A DNA stretch of 41,431 bases from QHBQ01 sp038230695 (lineage in GTDB: Bacteria; Chloroflexota; Chloroflexia; QHBQ01), in contig JBBRMT010000008.1 in the NCBI GenBank assembly GCA_038230695.1, forward strand, positions 1 to 41,431, in the 5' to 3' direction. The translations under genes were made by a program, and so were the position numbers. The notes under the pieces were generated by a model. It ran no database searches, was not told where the DNA came from, and was given only the letters and a program-made list of their open reading frames with translations. The stretch's first letter is position 1; every line of letters begins with the position of its first letter. Positions 38,554 through 41,431 of this stretch are shown here, piece by piece.

Positions 38554-39222
38554 TTAGCTCTTGCCGTATTGTGCCTTCAGCGCGGCGAGGTCACTCTGCA
38601 CCTGGCCCTGGGTTTCCAGGTCGGAGAACTGCTGGTTGAGGTCGGCGTGTTGCAACAACTGGCCCTGCGCCTGGGCGGTGTAGAGGTCGGTGTTCGCCTT
38701 CTGCTCCATGCGCGAGAAGGTATCATCGCCGGTGGTGCTTTGCAGGCTCTGGTTGGCCTGGTTGATCGCCTGCTGGCTCTGAGCTTGCGACAGTTTGGCC
38801 TGGATAATTTGCTGCTTCGACTGTGCCTCGTTAATCTTGGCTTCCAGTTGAGCCAGCGCGTCGCGCAATGCCTGCACCTGCTGATCCTGCGCGTTATATT
38901 GCGCCTTGTAGGTATCGGCCAGCTTCTGGGCGTTGGCCTTCTGGGTCAGCGCCTGAGTGGCAAGCTGGTCATTGTTGTTCTGCACCGCCAGCGCGGCCCG
39001 ATCCTGCCAGTCGCTCACCTGGTTAGCGTAAGTTTGATATTGCCCTTGCAGGTTCTGCTCTACGGCCATCGCCTGGGCGGTCGCCGCCCGCGCTTCCTGT
39101 AGCTGGTCGGTTAGCTGGTTGATATATTGCGCTACCATCTGCTGCGGATCCTCGGCGTTGTCAATCATTGCGTTGACGTTGGCGCTTAGCAGGGTGCCAA
39201 TACGGCTTAGAATCGAAGGCAT
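38554..39222 (-). CDS. pspA: PspA/IM30 family membrane-stress protein
   Basis: A 222-aa ESCRT-III-like protein. ILSRIGTLLSANVNAMIDNA with EDPQQMVAQYINQL is the conserved amphipathic helix 0/1 and hairpin start of PspA/IM30; the remainder is alpha-helical coiled coil (YNAQDQQVQALRDALAQLEA, QSKQQIIQAKLSQAQSQQA) ending in FSDLETQGQVQSDLAALKAQ. Such proteins coat and repair stressed membranes. ATG at 39222 follows CAAGGAGGAGACAGAACG. It heads the five-gene - strand operon. No PspF/PspC-type regulator is adjacent and no sigma-54 promoter was seen. Confidence 0.92.
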   Translation of the reverse strand: MPSILSRIGTLLSANVNAMIDNAEDPQQMVAQYINQLTDQLQEARAATAQAMAVEQNLQGQYQTYANQVSDWQDRAALAVQNNNDQLATQALTQKANAQKLADTYKAQYNAQDQQVQALRDALAQLEAKINEAQSKQQIIQAKLSQAQSQQAINQANQSLQSTTGDDTFSRMEQKANTDLYTAQAQGQLLQHADLNQQFSDLETQGQVQSDLAALKAQYGKS

Positions 39223-39576
39223 CGTTCTGTCTCCTCCTTGTCAGGGTTTGTCAAGGCGCTAACTCATCCGCGCCCGCCGATAACGCTAATCTGCTGGGGG
39301 TGTGTCACGTTCTTGTATGACCGATCAGGACGAACAACGGTTCGCCCCTACGGACGCTTGGTTCGCCAGAATGTGACGTGTACCCTAATCTGCCCCGCGC
39401 TTGACGAATGGGGCAGGCTTATTGTACCATAACCCCAATGCAGCGGCAATTACTTTAGATACGCTAGCGAGGGCATAAAGGTTACAACTGCATCCTATGC
39501 GCTAGATAACAGTCACAACCTCTTGCGCTGCGCGTTATCTTATCTTGAACAGTTTTGCTGGTTGGGGAAGGTTACG
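39223..39576. other. Divergent intergenic region with a TIR element
   Basis: 39298-39385 is an 88-base unit (TIR type 3) with imperfect inverted ends (GGGTGTGTCACGTTCT and AGAATGTGACGTGTACCC) around GACGAACAACGGTTCGCCCC. A weak + promoter may be TTGACG (39401) with TACCAT 18 bases on. An inverted pair AGATAAC/GTTATCT lies near 39496-39541. No gene is seen. Confidence 0.6.
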
Positions 39577-40323
39577 ATGAACACTGGGAAATCGTGGGGA
39601 AGGGGTGAACCGTTGTTCGCCCCTACGAATAAAGCAACCGCTCCCCAGCCACTTTTTAAGGGTTTGCTGCCCGCTCCACGCTTCCTACTGCTGCTCGGCA
39701 TTACCCTGCTGCTGCTCGGTTGCGACTCGGCGGATACCACCCGCCAGGTAGTGCTGACCCGGCCAGGCGCAAGCGGCGCTGCTGCGCCTGGCGGGTCAAC
39801 CGCCCTACCCGCGCCATCCGCGACCGCCCGCCAGCCTCTGCGTGCCACTGCTACCTTGCCACCACCTGCTACGCCTACCCTTTCACCGCAGATTGCCGAA
39901 TATGCCGCAGTGGTGCAATACTGGCAAGCCAGCGTCGCCTTGAGCGGCCAGATTGACAGCGCCTATAATGATTACATTGCTAAAACCACCGCTTACGACA
40001 CCTTCGACACGTACCAGCAGCACAAGGACATCATCGTGCCTATCTCTGACCAGCTAGTGACGGCGATTGACAAGAACGTGGCTGCGTTGCAGGCGCTGAA
40101 GCCCCCATCACCCGCCACCGCTTACCACAATGCCACCCTGCAATACTGGCAGGAATATCGCGCTTATGTAAGCGACCTACGCCAGGGCATTGACCATAAT
40201 AATACGGACCTTTGGAACCAGGGCATCGCCCGCCAACCCAGGATAGCAAACCTCGAAGCAACCCGCGAGGCGGAGCAGGCGAAGCTCTACAATGATTATA
40301 TAATAGCCGGGAGGGCGAAATGA
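39577..40323 (+). CDS. Lipoprotein with helical domain
   Basis: A 248-aa lipoprotein of unrecognised family. The signal APRFLLLLGITLLLLGC ends at a lipobox Cys at about residue 47, after an unusually long tail: residues 8-17 (RGEPLFAPTN) come from a palindromic repeat core. A Thr/Pro/Ala linker (about 55-105) separates it from a helical domain (SPQIAEYAAVVQYWQASVAL, QLVTAIDKNVAALQALKPPS, HNATLQYWQEYRAYVSDLRQ) that resembles four-helix DUF-type sensor or binding domains. ATG 39577 follows GGGAAGG. Its stop overlaps the next start (ATGA), so the two are coupled. Confidence 0.75.
   Translation: MNTGKSWGRGEPLFAPTNKATAPQPLFKGLLPAPRFLLLLGITLLLLGCDSADTTRQVVLTRPGASGAAAPGGSTALPAPSATARQPLRATATLPPPATPTLSPQIAEYAAVVQYWQASVALSGQIDSAYNDYIAKTTAYDTFDTYQQHKDIIVPISDQLVTAIDKNVAALQALKPPSPATAYHNATLQYWQEYRAYVSDLRQGIDHNNTDLWNQGIARQPRIANLEATREAEQAKLYNDYIIAGRAK
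39602..39627 (+). repeat. Translated GGTGAACCGTTGTTCGCCCC core
   Basis: A palindromic core inside the 5' coding region of the lipoprotein, in frame and without stops. Confidence 0.75.
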
Positions 40324-41003
40324 GTTATGGCTACTATGGCGCACCCGAACCAAAGCCACGGCGGGGATGCGCCCTGGGCTGCGGCTTCTGGATCGGGCTG
40401 CTCTTCATCTTGCTGTTGGGCGCAGCGGGCTACGGTTACTACGCCTACCTTAGCTTTCAACGGGCATATCCCCACCTGCAAGCGGGCTACAACCTTAGCG
40501 ACTCGGAAACCGTGACCATTACCAACAAGCTAAATGACCCCACCAGCTTGCAGTTGTCGGACTTCGATGCCGCCGCCGCAAACTTCAAGCAGGCCAATGT
40601 GGAGTTTGAGGCGGCCAAGAATGAACTGCGCTACGTTACGCCAGTGCTGCCCTATCTTGGCTGGGTGCCGACTTACGGCCCCGACCTGGCAGCCATGCCT
40701 CATATGCTGACCATGGCGACATCACTTACGGCAGCAGCCACCCTGATGAGCGAGGGCGGCAAGAACATGGCGACCGAGGCGGCCAAAGGGTCGGCGCTCA
40801 AGAGCGTCATCGTCGCGGGCGCTAGCCAGCTTGACGCGGCCCGCAACGAGTTGAACAAGGCGCAAACCGAGCGCGATCAAATTGACCTGACTAAAATCTA
40901 CACACCCCAGCTACGCGATGCGCTAAACCAGTACGATAGCTCGGTTAAATCATACGACGCTGCAGTGCAGAAGTTGGTTAGCGCGGGCGGGTCGGGCGGC
41001 TAA
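40320..41003 (+). CDS. Membrane protein, possibly DUF4012-like N-terminal module
   Basis: A 227-aa membrane protein. A basic, Pro-rich start with GCALGCG precedes one helix (FWIGLLFILLLGAAGYGYYA, about 23-42). The external part is helical; LRYVTPVLPYLGWVPTYGPD then LAAMPHMLTMATSLTAAATL resembles the helical N-terminal section of DUF4012 proteins of Chloroflexota and Actinobacteria (LPxLG..GpqL.AA..L), but the main DUF4012 domain is absent. A coiled coil (SQLDAARNELNKAQTERDQI) and Gly-rich end follow. The start overlaps the lipoprotein stop by four bases. Probable partner of the lipoprotein. Confidence 0.7.
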   Translation: MSYGYYGAPEPKPRRGCALGCGFWIGLLFILLLGAAGYGYYAYLSFQRAYPHLQAGYNLSDSETVTITNKLNDPTSLQLSDFDAAAANFKQANVEFEAAKNELRYVTPVLPYLGWVPTYGPDLAAMPHMLTMATSLTAAATLMSEGGKNMATEAAKGSALKSVIVAGASQLDAARNELNKAQTERDQIDLTKIYTPQLRDALNQYDSSVKSYDAAVQKLVSAGGSGG

Positions 41004-41025
41004 CCCTTGACCAGTTCGTGCGCTG

Positions 41026-41072
41026 AGGGTGTAAATTGCACCAGGGCGGGCCACCACCGGCCCCTACGAGAT
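41026..41072. repeat. TIR element type 2, diverged copy
   Basis: GGTGTAAATTGCACCAGGGC and CCACCACCGGCCCCTACG match the inverted strand of 28974-29033; the right end has decayed. Confidence 0.65.
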
Positions 41073-41080
41073 ACGACAAA

Positions 41081-41108
41081 TGCGCCCTGCCATATATGGC
41101 AGGGCGCA
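41081..41108 (-). terminator. 28-base perfect palindrome after rpmG
   Basis: TGCGCCCTGCCATA paired with TATGGCAGGGCGCA. It sits between convergent genes and may serve both; short T-containing stretches follow on each side. Confidence 0.7.
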
Positions 41109-41122
41109 TCGTTTATTGGCAG

Positions 41123-41284
41123 CTACTTGGTTTCGCGGTAGGTAACGTGGCGACGTAGCAGCGGGTCGAACTTCTTTAGTTCCAACCGTTGCGGGTCGTT
41201 GCGCTTGTTCTTCTGCGTGTAATACATATGGCCGCTCTCGGTGCTACGCATCTTGACCAGCAAGCGGTCTGCTTTCTTTGCCAT
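41123..41284 (-). CDS. rpmG: 50S ribosomal protein L33
   Basis: A 53-aa ribosomal protein of the large subunit, below the length of the usual ORF cutoff but clear by sequence: MAKKADRLLVKMRSTESGHM, then YYTQKNKRNDPQRLELKKFD and LRRHVTYRETK. It lacks the two CxxC pairs that bind zinc, so it is the Cys-free form. ATG at 41284 follows AAAGGAACGACGAAC. It lies 53 bases after tuf on the same strand, the standard tuf-rpmG order; secE and nusG, which often follow, are absent because a palindrome and convergent genes come next. Confidence 0.96.
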   Translation of the reverse strand: MAKKADRLLVKMRSTESGHMYYTQKNKRNDPQRLELKKFDPLLRRHVTYRETK

Positions 41285-41337
41285 GTTCGTCGTTCCTTTC
41301 TCGCTGTTCTAATGCGGACAGCCCGACAACAGCCTTA

Positions 41338-41431
41338 TTACTCCATGATCTTGGTGACAGCGCCCGCACCTACGGTGCGCCCACCCTCACGGATGGCGAA
41401 ACGCAGTCCCACCTCTAGTGCTACTGGCACA
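41338..41431 (-). CDS. tuf: Elongation factor Tu, C-terminal end
   Basis: The last 30 codons of EF-Tu: VPVALEVGLRFAIREGGRTV then GAGAVTKIME and stop. This is the end of domain 3, which contacts tRNA; the rest lies beyond the window. EF-Tu delivers aminoacyl-tRNA to the ribosome. Stop TAA at 41338-41340. Confidence 0.95.
   Translation of the reverse strand, partial: VPVALEVGLRFAIREGGRTVGAGAVTKIME

Overview
The window looks like a chromosomal contig from a member of the phylum Chloroflexota. The grounds are a GC-rich genome, surface proteins with long Thr/Pro-rich TNTP linkers, several TTG/GTG starts placed by good ribosome binding sites, a GH57 branching enzyme, MacAB-like transporters with Gly-rich loops, and genes studded with short repeats. 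The class cannot be fixed from the sequence; Chloroflexia is my best guess. Families were recognised by eye from translated sequence and motifs, with no database search.

Layout. 1-4790 (+): the C-terminal end of a glycerate 2-kinase, a GH57 alpha-glucan branching enzyme and a GH3 glycosidase with a PA14 insert, i.e. carbon metabolism. 4850-5962 (+): a solitary CcrM-type adenine methyltransferase. 5963-6355: a repeat-rich gap with a 140-bp MITE-like element. 6356-8881 (-): an SLH-domain surface protein, divergent from an MFS transporter (9108-10511) and hemW (10584-11819). 11816-13999 (-): a second secreted TNTP-linker protein. 14486-16807 (+): an MMPL/RND transporter, flanked by a nucleotide cyclase relic and a decayed HTH-TPR regulator. 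18054-19992 (+): an ECF sigma factor, zinc-finger anti-sigma factor and membrane protein, translationally coupled. 20248-25526 (+): a MacAB-like adaptor, ATPase, permease and DUF5666 protein. 25708-27988 (-): ABC-F ATPase and DUF151 protein. 28254-28871 (+): Dps. 29068-30591 (-): HAD protein, cupin and lipoprotein. 30750-31412 (+): an ANTAR response regulator with a consensus sigma-70 promoter. 31501-33896 (-): two substrate-binding proteins. 34127-39222 (-): a compact operon of pspA, a solute-binding protein, a coiled-coil membrane protein and two M48 proteases, with a divergent lipoprotein/membrane pair at 39577-41003 (+). 41123-41431 (-): rpmG and the end of tuf.

Two things stand out. First, the operon at 34127-39222 looks like an envelope-maintenance module. 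Second, an overlay of small repeats covers the window: heptanucleotide tandem tracts at gene boundaries, often supplying the stop codon or leader, and short palindromic GGGGCG...CGCCCCTACG cores that sometimes sit inside larger terminal-inverted-repeat elements. Some have entered reading frames, including hemW, the anti-sigma factor, GH57 and the N-termini of three lipoproteins. I found no tRNA, rRNA, CRISPR array or complete insertion sequence.
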